NCBI RefSeq assembly: GCF_026151205.1
Contig: NC_087075.1
Span: forward strand, 11,206,303-11,270,302
Direction of reading: 5' to 3'
Source of the DNA: Bolinopsis microptera
Lineage: Eukaryota; Ctenophora; Tentaculata; Lobata; Bolinopsidae
Length of the DNA: 64,000 nucleotides
Below the pieces are notes generated by a model. The model was not told the origin of the DNA, did no database searches, and saw only the letters and a program-made list of their open reading frames with translations. Below are positions 13,301-24,300 of the stretch, piece by piece. The first letter of the stretch is position 1. Each line of letters begins with the position of its first letter. A program made the translations under genes and the position numbers.

Positions 13301-16300
13301 CCATTATCCAATAGCTTTTAAAGTTGCTACAAAAATCACTTATTCTAAATGTCCTAAAAGAAAGATTCTCAACTTTAAGAAGGCAAACTGGACGGCCATT
13401 AACGAAGACTTGAATTCTATTGACTGGAATGCTATGTTTTTAAAGCTAGGAGATCCTGAATATTGTTGGCTTGCCTTAAAGTCTGTAATATCGAAAAGTA
13501 TCTCAAAGCATATCCCAACTATTACTTTAAAGTTAGCATATAGAAATCCCTGGTTTGACTCAGAGGCCCATGAGGCATACTTGAAGAAAAAAAGAGCTCA
13601 TGAAAAGTGGAAACTAACCGGCCAACAAAAGGATTATTTTAAGTTTTGCTCACTAAGAACACAGTTCAAAAATCTATCTGATCAGAAGATGAACGATAAT
13701 CTATATAACGATGATGACCCTGCATTGATCTCAAAGAAATTCTGGTCGCATGTAAAATCCTCTTCAAAGAATTCAAGAATACCGGATAGGATGTACCTTA
13801 GAGAAACATACAGAGAATCTCCATTAGACAAAGCAAATATGTTCAATCAGTATTTCTCAAAACAATTTTCTGACGAATCTAAGTATGATATTGATATTGA
13901 TTGGAGAAGTGATACTGAATTCGACTTAACTTTCTGTGCAGAGAATATAAAACATCTCTTAAGGAACATTAATTCTAACAAAGCTTGCGGCCCTGACGGT
14001 ATCCATGGTAAGATACTGAAGAACTGTGCTGGTAGTCTCGCTTGCCCACTTTCAATTTTATTTGAGATATCATATAACTCCGGTATTATTCCAACTGAAT
14101 GGAAGCTGGCTCACGTAGTTCCGGTTCACAAGAAGGGTAGTAAGGAGGACATTGAGAATTATCGGCCGATTTCCCTAACTAGTCTTATAATGAAAACATT
14201 TGAACGCCTTATTAAACAGGAACTCTTGAATAAAACAATGCATCTTCTTGATGATAGACAGCATGGATTTCTTGGAGACAGATCTTGTACCACAAATATG
14301 ATTAACTTTATTGACAGTGTCACGCTATCCCTCAATGACTGTTCGACTATAAGTGTAGACATCATTTACTTTGATTTTGCTAAAGCCTTTGATTCTGTAA
14401 ATCATGATCTTATTCTTAAGAAACTTAAACTCGTTTTTAATATTGAAGGAAGGCTACTCAAATTCCTAACCAACTATCTTAGTGAACGGGAACAATGTGT
14501 TTTAGTTGATGGTAGACATTCAGAGATCAAACCTGTTTTGTCTGGAGTTCCTCAAGGCTCCGTCCTAGGTCCCATTCTATTTGTCTTATTCATAAACGAT
14601 CTTCCCATGAGATTAAGTTCAGGCACAAATTTGGTACTTTATGCTGATGACACGAAAATATGGAGTCCTATTAAATCATACAACGATTATTGCACACTTC
14701 AGAATAACATAAATGAACTTAATTCTTGGAGCATAGAAAATAAGATGCGATTCCATCCATCAAAGTGTAAAGTCCTCTCTATTCCTGGAAAGAAATTCAG
14801 CAGTAGGATATTACCTATTCCATTTATCAGATTTCAATATTTGCTCGGTAATACTCCCTTAGATTACACCAGTACGGAAACAGATCTTGGAGTCGTTATA
14901 AATCAGGGCTTTCGTTTTGAAGAACACATAACTAAAATAATGTCCAAAGCTAACCAAAAATTTGGGCTGCTGAAACGCACTTGCTCATTTGTCCAAGATG
15001 AGAGACGAAGAAGAAATTTATATCTTGCACTTGTTAGAAGTCAATTTGAACACTGTTCCCAAATCTGGCGTCCATTTAATAAAACACAACTAGATAAGAT
15101 GGATGCTTTTCAAAAAAGGTGTATTAAGTGGATTTTTGATGAGGAATTCACAAGCTATCAGTCCTTTGAAAACTATACTTACAAATGTCATCAATTGAAA
15201 ATCCTTCCTCTCAGCAAGAGGTTTGAATTGAATGACCTGACCTTGTTTCACAAAATAGTCAATGGTGTATGCACACAAGAGCTTCCTAATTACTTACAAC
15301 TATACAAAGGAAGCACACGCTTAAGATCATGTCACCATGACAGCCTAAGTTATGTAACGACTCTTGTTCAAACACAGTGTAATAGCAGTCTCCTTAAGAA
15401 ATCATTCTTTTATCGGACACATCTGCTCTGGAATAAACTTCCTCTCGAAATAAGAGACCATAGCTGTCCTGATATCTTCAAGGCCAAACTTAAGGATCAC
15501 CTATGGTCGGAAATGCTACCCACAGATCCAAACGATAGTCACGCTGAATTCTACCTGTCTGATAATGATTAGATGCATCTCATTTCTCCCAATGCCAATT
15601 CTCTAATCTAAAATAACCGATCCAAACTATTTAAGGGGTTAGGGGTGGGTTGGGTTGTGGGTTGGGTTTTTAAAAGTATTGTATGATATAATCTATTTCA
15701 TTAAAAAATTAACAAATTATTAATATTATGATATTTTATGCACGCTGTATTTTATTATTGCACAATCATCTCTATTACTATATATCTTACATTTATATGT
15801 GTTGATTGTATGTATGAAATGTTTTGTCAGGGACCATATTTTGTAGGTGTAATTTTTGCACGAACTACGTTCTGGTTTCCCGTCATTATAGTACATAGAA
15901 ATCACTTTTTGACCGTGTTATTTTCATGCAATTACATTGATGTATGTACTATTTTGAAAAGATTTTCAATAAAAAAAATATTGAAAATTACTTTTCTACA
16001 GTTGTTTTGAATTTGATGTTATGCCACTATTATCAAGTAACTATCAATGTACATAAATTCGTGTCGTACGATTAATATGTTTATGAATGTGGATTCTGGT
16101 AGGGAGATGAGGCATATTTGTTTACCTGAAAGAGTGAAAGTTGACACGTGATCAATCCATGAAATTATTCCATATATGGTTATTGGTATAATTACCTCCC
16201 CAGCAGAATCCACATCTATTCACGTCCTTGTGCATTGTTTGTGTCCAAAACTCATTGATGTTTTAAACGTTTTAAGCGATCAAAAACTGATGATTTTGAC

Positions 16301-16519
16301 AAAAGAATTTGTACACTTAACGTCAGATATCAATTTAACTTGGCTGGCCATCCCCTCTATCCGTATTTGTTTTACTTAATTTATTCTAGAGCCAAAAAGA
16401 AACGAGCCACATTCAGAGACTATAAGCAAACTGGATGAATATTAATTTAGCAAGTGTTCATGGTCATGAAAAAATGAAATTTTTGGCATTTTCACTTTTC
16501 AGACTACGCTAAGATTTAG
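4395..16519 (+). CDS. Gene 1: secreted-type modular protein with ephrin-receptor-like (GCC2/GCC3) repeats and seven sushi domains, 5' incomplete
   Basis: Twenty exons can be read by splice phase: 4395-4541, 5073-5270, 5417-5560, 5898-6041, 6379-6522, 6626-6772, 6919-7062, 7402-7545, 7661-7804, 8298-8396, 8535-8678 (six-Cys modules of the C-P-x-G...C-x2-C...AGS...C-x2-C-x2-G...C type), then sushi exons 8872-9060, 9224-9406, 9650-9769 plus 10028-10099 (one domain split), 10253-10438, 10672-10854, 11570-11745, 12728-12917, and a possible last exon 16503-16519 (DYAKI, stop). Nearly all are phase 1-1 and open, about 970 residues. No signal-peptide exon is visible upstream, one module exon present in copy 2 is deleted, and exon 5073-5270 is a chimera. 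Exon 7402 has a weak aag acceptor. It is either a 5'-truncated duplicate or a gene whose start is misassembled. Function unknown; extracellular ligand or surface binding is inferred from the domain types. Confidence 0.65.
4685..4915 (+). repeat. 12-bp C-rich minisatellite (ccctcacactta)n
   Basis: A strand-biased array of ccctcacactta units with variants (caattacc, cacgtac). Copy 2 has a shorter version at about 24175-24236, where it runs straight into a cctcag acceptor and probably serves as the polypyrimidine tract. In copy 1 that acceptor has become ctcaa and the following exon is lost. Confidence 0.85.
5365..6807 (+). repeat. Tandem 481-bp exon-plus-intron units in gene 1
   Basis: Exons starting at 5417, 5898 and 6379 are spaced exactly 481 bp apart, and both the 144-bp exon and its flanking introns are nearly identical. 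A fourth close relative starts at 6919. The unit encodes one six-cysteine module with symmetric phase, so copy number can change without breaking the frame. Copy 2 has a different number and order of these units. Confidence 0.85.
7838..7930 (+). repeat. Short dispersed repeat (acctgggga...gccgcccagtaag)
   Basis: This roughly 90-bp intronic sequence recurs at 27300-27390 (the paralogous position) and, diverged, at about 20276-20350 upstream of gene 2. The shared core is aatgacaggctgagcgccg. The third, non-paralogous copy shows it is a dispersed element. Type unknown. Confidence 0.6.
10999..11541 (+). mobile_element. Dispersed repeat R2 inserted in gene 1 intron
   Basis: Copy 2 reads directly from acaataattttt to gtttgaataatccc at 30505-30523, while copy 1 has about 540 extra bases at this point. 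The insert begins with a small hairpin (ccttttcaccctttt...aaagg) and ends ...gcgcaattcttgttg. Parts of it (aaaggttacgaatgga, cgcaattcttgtt) reappear in reverse complement at 55420-55800. It is non-coding and includes a gcgcgcgcg tract. It inserted after the duplication, or was lost cleanly from copy 2. Confidence 0.7.
13059..15978 (+). mobile_element. 5'-truncated APE-type LINE (CR1/L2/Jockey-like) in the last long intron of gene 1
   Basis: The open frame runs in phase from 13059 to the TAG at 15572, about 837 residues. It starts inside the AP-endonuclease domain at [11 protein letters not shown] and continues through the reverse transcriptase: [47 protein letters not shown], then the catalytic YADDT near 14640, then the C-terminal [10 protein letters not shown] region. 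The 3' UTR of about 400 bp ends in aataaaaaaaat. Copy 2 (around 38554-38560) has the uninterrupted site aatgcaatattgg, so insertion limits are clear. There is no stop in the RT, so it is young. The first codon is lost by truncation. Confidence 0.9.
15979..16502. other. Rest of gene 1 last intron
   Basis: Sequence shared with copy 2 (38560-39076). Open frames on either strand are not conserved in a coding manner and I see no domain. Confidence 0.5.
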
Positions 16520-16692
16520 TTTTAGCCTGCTGGGATAACAGGGATCACATAAATTCGTTCAGTATTTTATAGTACTCGATCTTCTGCAGCATCCCTAAAT
16601 CTAAAAATCAAATTGATACTTTTGCCTTTGGCCGTGTCAAGGACGAATTAGTTGGCATAAAACACAATTCACGATTGTGGTGCTAGAAGTAG

Positions 16693-16939
16693 GATTCCGA
16701 CTTAATTGACGATGTCAATTCATCTCAGCTCGGCGAGTCGGCGCGGTACAGTAGCGCATCTCGCCGATCTAGCGCATCTCGCGGCACAGTAACGCATCGC
16801 GCTACAAGATTCCGACTTAATTGACGATGTCAATTCATTTCAGCTTTGGATCGGACTTCGCCGCTTCGACGCGCCGCGCAAACTAGCATTCTTGCTTCGC
16901 AGAGCAACGATCTCGACGGATTGACATCGTCAATCAACG
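16693..16939. repeat. GC-rich foldback MITE, copy 1
   Basis: The element starts gattccgacttaattgacg and ends gattgacatcgtcaatc, with the inverted motif ttgacgatgtcaa at both sides and near the middle. Internal sequence has repeated tagcgcatctcgc units. The paralogous position 39261-39505 carries the same element, so it predates the segmental duplication. A relative lies at 563-690. Confidence 0.6.
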
Positions 16940-17389
16940 ATTTACTTGAATCTTAAAAATGGCGAGCTGGAGGCCAGTCTTACTGCTAAAACATTTAATG
17001 AATATTTTACGGGTATGGGTACTAATGCGGAAATAAATTACGGTAGAATACACTACAGTGCACATCCTCCGGTTCCTGTACACCCTTCGTGGGGTGTGGT
17101 TTACTATAATTGTCTTGTACGTCATGTTCAGCTCTTAGATTGTAGCTCTATAAAAAAAGTAGTTTACCAGCATCCAGTGGCATGTTTTTGGATGCCAGGC
17201 CACTAAAGGGGACAAGCCCTCTCAGACTTTGGTACATTAATTTGAGATGACTTTGGTTATTGCTATTATCTGGACCTGGGTTAAGTTTGTGTTGTGTATC
17301 AGGTCGTGACCCCCATTGCTCCGATACAGCCGCGCAACGGATTTACAACGTGTGACAAGGTTAAGAATAAGTATGCTAATGCTATTGCT
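16940..17389. other. Sequence downstream of gene 1, shared with copy 2
   Basis: Unique-looking sequence with no coding signal. A short open frame (16946-17206) is not preserved in frame in copy 2. Confidence 0.4.
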
Positions 17390-17764
17390 CGAGCGTGCTA
17401 AATCACTCTACAGTCGATCTTCGAGATTGTTCTAAAAGGGCCCCCGACGGTTGTAACCCACTTCAATCGATGTATTTTCGGACGCTGATTCCGAATCACC
17501 CCCCATGACATAGGGTTAAAATGCTCCCCTGACGAGATATTGGCGAAAAACTGTATCGATCACGTGATATGACCATATAAGGAAGTTAGTCTAATTTCTC
17601 GTTAGGGTTAGGGTTTCAGCATATGTTTTTGTTAAGGATTGGGTTAGGGTTAGGGTTGGGATCAGATTAGAGGGTTAGGGTTTCGAAAAGTCGTTCAGAA
17701 CTAGCTAGAGAACGGGTTGAAAAAGTCACGTGACAGTCGAGTGTAGAGTGATTAATCATCATCC
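17390..17764. mobile_element. 375-bp MITE with internal TTAGGG-like repeats (copy 1 insertion)
   Basis: The element is flanked by the 9-bp direct repeat gctattgct (17381-17389 and 17765-17773), which occurs once at the empty site in copy 2 (around 40158). Its ends form imperfect inverted repeats around taaatcactctac. Inside is ggacgctgattccgaatc, shared with the element at 40412-40785, and a run of ttagggttaggg units. Nine-base duplications suit Mutator-like elements best; no transposase is present. Confidence 0.8.
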
Positions 17765-17773
17765 GCTATTGCT

Positions 17774-18095
17774 TGTATTGCAGATTACAAGCAAAACTAA
17801 CTTTAACAAAACGAAATTCATATTTAATCCAATTTCTGTCCCATTTCGAAGTATGAAAATTTCGCCCAGAGACTTTTGCCCAGAGACCAATTAGTTAGTT
17901 AATTGATGATGGTATGAAACCAAATTGAAGTACTGGAAGTCAAAATCCCGAAAAAAATTGAAAAATCATACTGTCCCATTTTCGGTTTTTGAAGATGAAA
18001 TTTCAAGAATATGGCAACTATAAGTATAATTTTTTTGGAATTATGACACGATTGAGGTGCTGGAAGTTCGATTTCGGTCCGAGGAAGCTCAATGA
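17774..18095. other. Sequence downstream of gene 1, shared with copy 2
   Basis: No gene recognised. The minus-strand open frame at 17899-18360 is not conserved as a frame in copy 2 and spans the copy-specific insertion. Confidence 0.4.
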
Positions 18096-18247
18096 TTTTT
18101 TCCCTACTCTTGCCGAAGGCAAAAAGATCGTAGGGAATAAGTAATCGGGTTTGGATATATTGTATGAGGTGGCTCGACGGCCCTACGGTGAAAAAAGTCT
18201 GCTCCTTCGGAAACTTGATCGTGCGTGGTTTAACCGCGGCAAAATTT
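18096..18247. mobile_element. Copy-1-specific insertion of about 150 bp
   Basis: Copy 2 reads gctcaatgatttttgtatacg without interruption near 40840. Copy 1 has about 150 extra bases between the matching halves, with a tccctac...gtaggga inverted pair near the left end. The target duplication is ambiguous because the site is a T run. Type unknown. Confidence 0.5.
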
Positions 18248-19258
18248 TTGTTGTATACGTTTTGTACATGATACTTCTCTTGAAAAATGAAAGACGCTTT
18301 TTCACAACTACCAAAAGTTACCCAGGGAAATAAGGCAAATATTACATTTCTCTTGATCAATGATGGATCATGTATTCAGCATTCAGAATTATTAAATTGA
18401 AAACTAGTGTTCTTCCCAGTTAGCCTGAGCTCTTATTAACGATCACATATATATATTTTATAGTCTTGACACCAACACTTCATAGCACAGTTAGAACGGG
18501 TAAAAGTTATCAATATGTGAAAATATTGGAAGGCAGATCGGGTGATCGGTAGATGGAACGAAAAGGTTATCAAACCTGGCACACACGATCAATAAAGGTT
18601 GAGTATTTCGTCTGATGAAAGTACTACAAGTGGCTTCCCATTTCTATTGATCATATATGACACTTTTACAGAATCCTTGCGATCCATTATCTCTACCAAT
18701 AATAACACGCTCAGGAGCAATACTTGGAAAATTAGCTGCGGACGTGCCATTTATAAAAGACGCCCAAGTGTGAAATGAGCCATTGCTCTGAGCTCAAGAT
18801 TTGTCAGCTGACACGAACTTGAGTGCCCTAATATAGCAAATGTTTGTGGGCGTCTTCCTCAAACGGCTTAAAATCTCCACTTATAAGATTGAAGCAGATC
18901 TCTGAAGTTTGCTTTCTTTTAAATATTTACCAATCAGATCCTCTAATAACAGATATACAACTAATATCAAAATGGTAGGAGATTGCTTAAAGTAGATTTG
19001 TGTAAATACACTGTACTAATACTGTATAGTAGAATATGTTCACCGATTACAAATAATTTTACAAGATATCGTTTGACAATTAACAGTGTTAACTAAGCAA
19101 AGACCGCAATCCGTAAAAAGTAAACCAATCTTGATCCCTAAACTTTCAAATCAAAAGACCTAGGTGGAATTCAACGCTTTCATCTCCGACCGAGTAAATA
19201 ACGGCCGAAGATTTTAGGTGCTTTTTCCAATTTCTCTCTCTTTCTGTACGATTTTAAA
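18248..19258. other. Sequence between gene 1 and the minus-strand Cys-rich exon
   Basis: Shared with copy 2 to about 41890. No gene seen; probably 3' flank of the minus-strand gene. Confidence 0.4.
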
Positions 19259-19540
19259 TTATTTAGTTAAACACAAGCAACAAGGAAATATTTCCGTCTT
19301 TGCACATGAATATGAATTAATTGTACATCTCAAGCATGGGTAGTTATAAGTTTGTAGATCTAAGTTAACACCGTTCAGGCACTGCACCACTTGATTACAA
19401 TTTGTACTCGTGAATCCAGGGTACTTTACACATCCTGGGTCGATGCTCTGATACATGCACTCTTCACCAGCTAGAGCCACAGCTTCTTCAATATTTATAC
19501 CACATACATAATATGTAACTATGATACTTCCTTGCTGATG
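19259..19540 (-). CDS. Last exon of a cysteine-rich small protein gene, function unknown
   Basis: A minus-strand frame ends at a TAA at 19259 and encodes a peptide with ten cysteines over about 75 residues (spacings EEC, PGC, NC, QC, PCLRC, SC, PCCLC). It can be read upstream to about 19540 through GINIEEAVALAGEE before a possible acceptor (ttctag). No TM segment is visible. The spacing suggests a disulfide-rich secreted protein, but I do not recognise the family. Copy 2 (41895-42031) has only the 3' part with a 4-bp deletion that breaks the frame. Whether upstream exons exist in 19541-21234 is unclear. Confidence 0.4.
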   Translation of the reverse strand, partial: HQQGSIIVTYYVCGINIEEAVALAGEECMYQSIDPGCVKYPGFTSTNCNQVVQCLNGVNLDLQTYNYPCLRCTINSYSCAKTEIFPCCLCLTK

Positions 19541-21234
19541 CTCTCTAGAACGACTAAAATAGTTTTTACACGTTACAGAGCATACTCACAAAGTCCATTA
19601 TAACCCATGGCGAGTAAGCAGTGAGCTACTAGTTCACTAATGATATTGAGACAGCTGCAATGGCACGATGCACTGGTATATGCTTATATATTAAAGTCAT
19701 TATTGTAACGGTATATTAGAGCCAGACAGAAACAAAGTATATATATATATATATTATATATATGTATATAAGTCACACCTGCCCAAGCTAGAGAGCCATG
19801 GCAGGGTCAGCAAGCAAGGCCCGGACCAAAACAAACTGAGCCGACAGAAACAAAGTGTGAAGGGCCTGAGTTAGTGAGTAGTAAGCTACTAGTTCACTAA
19901 TGTTATTGGGACAGCTCTGTTATAATATTGACCCCGGGCAAAGAGCTGCGACGTAGCGGGCCTGGGTCAATCCCTTATATATGGACAAGTCCTTGATATA
20001 CCCCCCATTTACCCTGCCTTATATGGTATTGGTTGAGTCAGCTGGGGATCTGACTCTGGGGATCTAACTCGGTTTTTAGTGAGTGGGTTTACTTAAACTA
20101 ATGGTATTGTCGGAGCGATTAACTTGTTGAAAAGGGATCTGTATGCCGGGTCAGAGATGCAATGTTCATAAGCTCTTGTGCTCTTGGTGGCTTACTATAC
20201 TCTCTAGTGTCTACCAGTAACCAGTAGTCGGTCCCTCGAAAATCAGACTCCTTGTAGCAAATCCTGATCTGTCTTACCTGGGGACCAAGGCTATTATGTT
20301 CATAAACAAAAAGATTCGGCGGAATGACAGGCTGAGCGCCGACCAGTAAGATCTGTCATAACATATTTTATACAAACGATTGCGAACGTTTTTCTACTAT
20401 GCAGGACCTTTATATTCAATTTAAGGTTTCGTCGCGATTTTATTTTGAAATAGGGTGCTCCATATGCACCCGGTGACTGAGAAACAGCCCAAATATTTAA
20501 TTCATTATAAATATTTTCTAGGAAATAAGTTTCCACATTTTTGTACAGGAATGCATGTTTTCCATAGTCTGAGGAACCACCAAAACGAGTTATAGAAATA
20601 GATTTGATGGGCACAACTAGCTATAAAATATTTTCTCCCGAACACAAAGAACAAGCTTGAAAAATTTATTTCTGCCATGCTAGGAAGGCACTCAGGAGCT
20701 CAATCGTAGAGAATGCAAAATGACCACATTGTGGCAGGCGATTAATAATGATGGTTTTATAAACCATCGCGAATCGAGATATTTTAATTTTCTGGGAAAA
20801 ATTGAAAATTGCTGGTATTTTTGGTTAATTTTTGTAACTTTCGTTTGCAAACTTTTGGATAACTATCATTATCTTTAAAATCCTTTTAAGTACACTTCAT
20901 TCTATCATATAAGAACCCTAAAAGAAGTCCCAGGGCTCGAGCAGAAAAGTGTGATATTTGCCCGTAACAGCCTCAGCTATAACTGATTCTATCAAACTGA
21001 TATACTTAAATATTTTTATTTGTTCGGTGCATAGACTCAATCGTACGAATTTGATATTCGACTTTGATTAAAATTCTTATAGTATCACTATCAGTTGGAA
21101 GATTTTTAAAATATATTTTGATACTGAAAGACAAATTTGCAAGTTAGACTTAGAGTTATAGACATTATATTTGTGATAGATTAACAATTACTGCGAATTG
21201 AATTATTAATTATTTGTATCCGTAGCATTAAGCG
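19541..21234. other. Intergenic region between the Cys-rich exon and gene 2
   Basis: Contains an (at)n microsatellite near 19738-19765, two related stretches around agctactagttcactaatg (about 19622 and 19888), and a copy of the short dispersed repeat at 20276-20350. It should include the promoter and any 5' UTR exon of gene 2, but no core element can be defended. Confidence 0.4.
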
Positions 21235-21319
21235 ATGATCTGTTATATGTTACTGTCAGTGTCAGCACTAACAGTAATCATGATGACTACATTGCCAATG
21301 GCAAACGCGTACGATCAAG
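21235..21319 (+). CDS. Gene 2 exon 1: start codon and signal peptide
   Basis: ATG at 21235 opens a 28-codon exon ending in phase 1 before gtaatt. It encodes MICYMLLSVSALTVIMM followed by TTLPMANAYDQ: a hydrophobic core, then an A-N-A site suited to signal peptidase. The next in-frame exon begins with a CPAGT module, so this fits the N terminus of a secreted protein. Copy 1 has no equivalent in the window. Confidence 0.7.
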
Positions 21320-24300
21320 GTAATTTTCTAGCTTGATTGATTGCTGTTCTGGTTTTTTTTCAATCCACTGCTTTTGCTAATTATGGTTGGATGTTTACAA
21401 CTGATGGGTTATGTGTACTGAGATACACATTGTGTCATCGCGCCGTGAAATTTTATCGCTTATTCGTTTAGAAACATGGGTTGACAAAATCAAACAATAA
21501 TTTGTCAACAGGTGGCTTTTCATACAAATTGTGAAAAAATACAAATTTTCGTAATGCTGCGAATTAACTTTTATCCAGGTTCGAGCAAGTTATAATTTAA
21601 TTCTACGATTAAATACATTTTATTTGCTTATTAATCTTTTAGTTCATTTCATTGCAATAGCCATGCCATGCCATAGGTATAGACTATAGATAGCCATGTT
21701 ATTGACTATAGATACAAACCTTACCAAACTTTATTTTGTTCGATTGTATGAATACCTGTATTTAAAAAAGTAACGATTTGAATTTGGCCCCTGATAAATA
21801 AATCGACTTGTTTCTATTCTGACCACCTTAAGACTTCCATGTTTCGTAATACTAATATCGTAGTTTATCATCTTTGTCGAGTGATTCAAAGGCGAATACT
21901 AAAATTGATAAGTACTAGTAGCATTGTACTTTCTGTATTTTCCCAATTTTTAAGGCCAGCTAGCAACAAATTAAGGTCAGGAATATGTTTTACGGCAAAA
22001 TAGGGGCTGATAATGAATTTACTGAATATCTGTCATAAGTTTAACTGCTCCTTTTTATTTCCATTTTATTTCAGGAAACTGCCCAGCTGGGACCTATTTC
22101 AAAGAAGATGATCGCGTGGTTACCGATCCTCCTTACGACAGTGGAGGAGGCGATTATAGCGGTGGAGGAGGCGATTATAGCGGTGGAGGAGGCAGTGTTA
22201 ACGGTGGAGGAGGCGGTTCTTACAGTGGTTACTGTGAGATCTGCCAGGGTAACACCTACAGTGAAGGAGGATATCTGCTCGAGTGCTGGAGTTGTCCTGG
22301 AGTCACCACCGCCACCTCTGATAAAACTAGCTGTGGTGATATACTGCGTTGTATTAGTAGTTTTGAACTTCCGATATTCGTTGCAGTCTAGAAGTAGATG
22401 ATTAACTTTAAGTGTTGCTAAAATTTTAAAATATTTTGTTTTCAGTCTCGACAGAGAGAAAGTCTGGAAGTAATGAGAATGGTAATAGTATCCGAAATTA
22501 TGACGACTCGGACAATCCAGTGAAAGACTGGGATGCTTACAAAGATAGGATTGTCTGGAAGTTTGAAAACAAGCAAGACCACTGGATAACAAAGTTGACT
22601 ACAGCAAAGATAAAGGCATCAAATAGGATCAGTGGGTCATCAGAATCATATCACACCAGGGTAGCCTTGCTCGGGAAGATAGGCAGCACTTTCTACATCA
22701 TATGTGAGCACCACCTCTCCGGGACCCAGACGTTGAAGGATTTCTACATAAACGGAAAGAATGAGCAAGAAGAACGTTGGGATCGGCAGCTCGTTGCATT
22801 TGATGAGATACAGATGGTGGTAAGCACTGTGCAGTACACGGGATGGGGAGCATCGTATTACTATTGGCAGGTCGTAGCCGAGTACTCTATTCAAGGTAAC
22901 TTCATTCGGTAACACGTGAACGGTTAGCTTTCATAGATCGGGCTCTTTTCTTAAATATCGTTCCATATCATCCAGGTCATGTTAAAGTTAGACATATGAG
23001 GTTGAATAAGAGAGCGTCAAAATGGACAGTTTTAAAGAATATATTTTCCAAAATAAAACTAAGCCCATCCTCAAAAGTGATGGCATTTTAATTTCAGAGC
23101 CCTGCCAAGCAGGACGCTACCGTTATCAAATATCTGGACCAGGAGGTTATGTTTGCTCTCCGTGTTCTGGTGTGCTGGAGTACAGTTTTAGGGGTACTGT
23201 AGACTCCTGTGAAACTTGTCCTCTTGGGCAGATTGCTAACTCGCAGCATGATTCTTGCGGTGAGCAATTAAGTATTACGACTGTCCCCTGCTGCTCTCTG
23301 ATTTTGTTTCGGATCTATTCTTTCTTAAAATCTGTTAAAATGTAGCTTTAAAGGATGTGTTTTGTATCATTTAATATTTGGTGATATAATAGCTTTTTTA
23401 TTGGACGGTACAATTAGTTCCAACGGACCAACTGTTTCTTGCACATTTCTTGCATATTTTTTGTATTTCTTAGCATTTCTTAGCATTTCTTGGTATTTTT
23501 TGGTATTTGTTGGTATTCCTTGGTATTCCTTGGTATTCCTTGGTGTTTGTTGGTATCTGTTGGTATCTGTTGGTATTTGTTCGTATTTGTTGGTATTTGT
23601 TGGTATTTGTTGGTATTTGTTCGTATTTGTTCGTATTTGTTGGTATTTGTTGGTATTTGTTGGTATTTGTTGGTATTTCTTAGCATTTTTTGGTATTTGT
23701 TGGTATTTGTTGGTATTTGTTGGTATTTGTTGGTATTTGTTGGTATTTGTTGGTATTTGTTGGTATTTGTTGGTATTTGTTGGTATTTGTTGGTATTTGT
23801 TGGTATTTGTTGGTATTTGTTGGTATTTGTTGGTATTTATTGGTATTTGTTGGTATTTGTTATTTCTGACCTCTAATCCATCAGTTGGGTGCACGGTGGG
23901 TCAGTACAGAGCAGAAGGGATGTCTAATTGTTATCGGTGTCCTACCGCTCGATTCACTAGCTCGGCTGGCAGCGCAAGTTGTGTTGAATGTGAAGCAGGT
24001 CAAACACCCAACAGTGAGAGATCTGCCTGCGGTGAGATATATTATTAACTAGATATCTAATTAGAATTTATCTAAGTTTTATCATAAAAAGGATATGTAT
24101 GTGTGTGTTATGTATATATCATACTCACTCCTCAATCGAACCTCTAGATCAAACTTACAAAATACAACCTACCTTACCCCTCACACTTCCCCCTCACACT
24201 TACCCCTCACACTTACCCCTCACACTAATCCCTCAGATCCATGTCCACCTGGGACAAGCAAGTCATCAGACGATGTAGAGTGTTATTTTTGTAGTCCTTC

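Larger units (their letters stand above)
4072..19405 (+). repeat. Segmental duplication, copy 1
   Basis: Copy 1 of a duplicated block whose second copy is 23357-42031. Introns and exons match almost base for base over long runs. Homology starts at gtgttttgtatcattt (4072 and 23357) and ends at ttgattacaatttgt (19405 and 42031). Size differs mainly because each copy has its own transposon insertions. It carries gene 1 plus the 3' end of a minus-strand cysteine-rich gene. Confidence 0.9.

Noticed and set aside
17611-17700. TTAGGG repeats as a true telomere or chromosome fusion point
   Set aside because: The tract is short and degenerate, lies inside a MITE with a target duplication, and a second MITE copy has it too.
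17899-18360. 153-codon minus-strand frame downstream of gene 1
   Set aside because: It crosses the copy-1-specific insertion and is not preserved as a frame in copy 2.
23367-23894. Minus-strand frame of TNKYQQIP repeats
   Set aside because: Complement of the same minisatellite, without start context or conservation.
23362-24048. Long plus-strand frame of repeated hydrophobic residues joined to a Cys module
   Set aside because: It is the 10-bp minisatellite read through into the exon at 23885. The exon has its own acceptor and the array length differs between copies.
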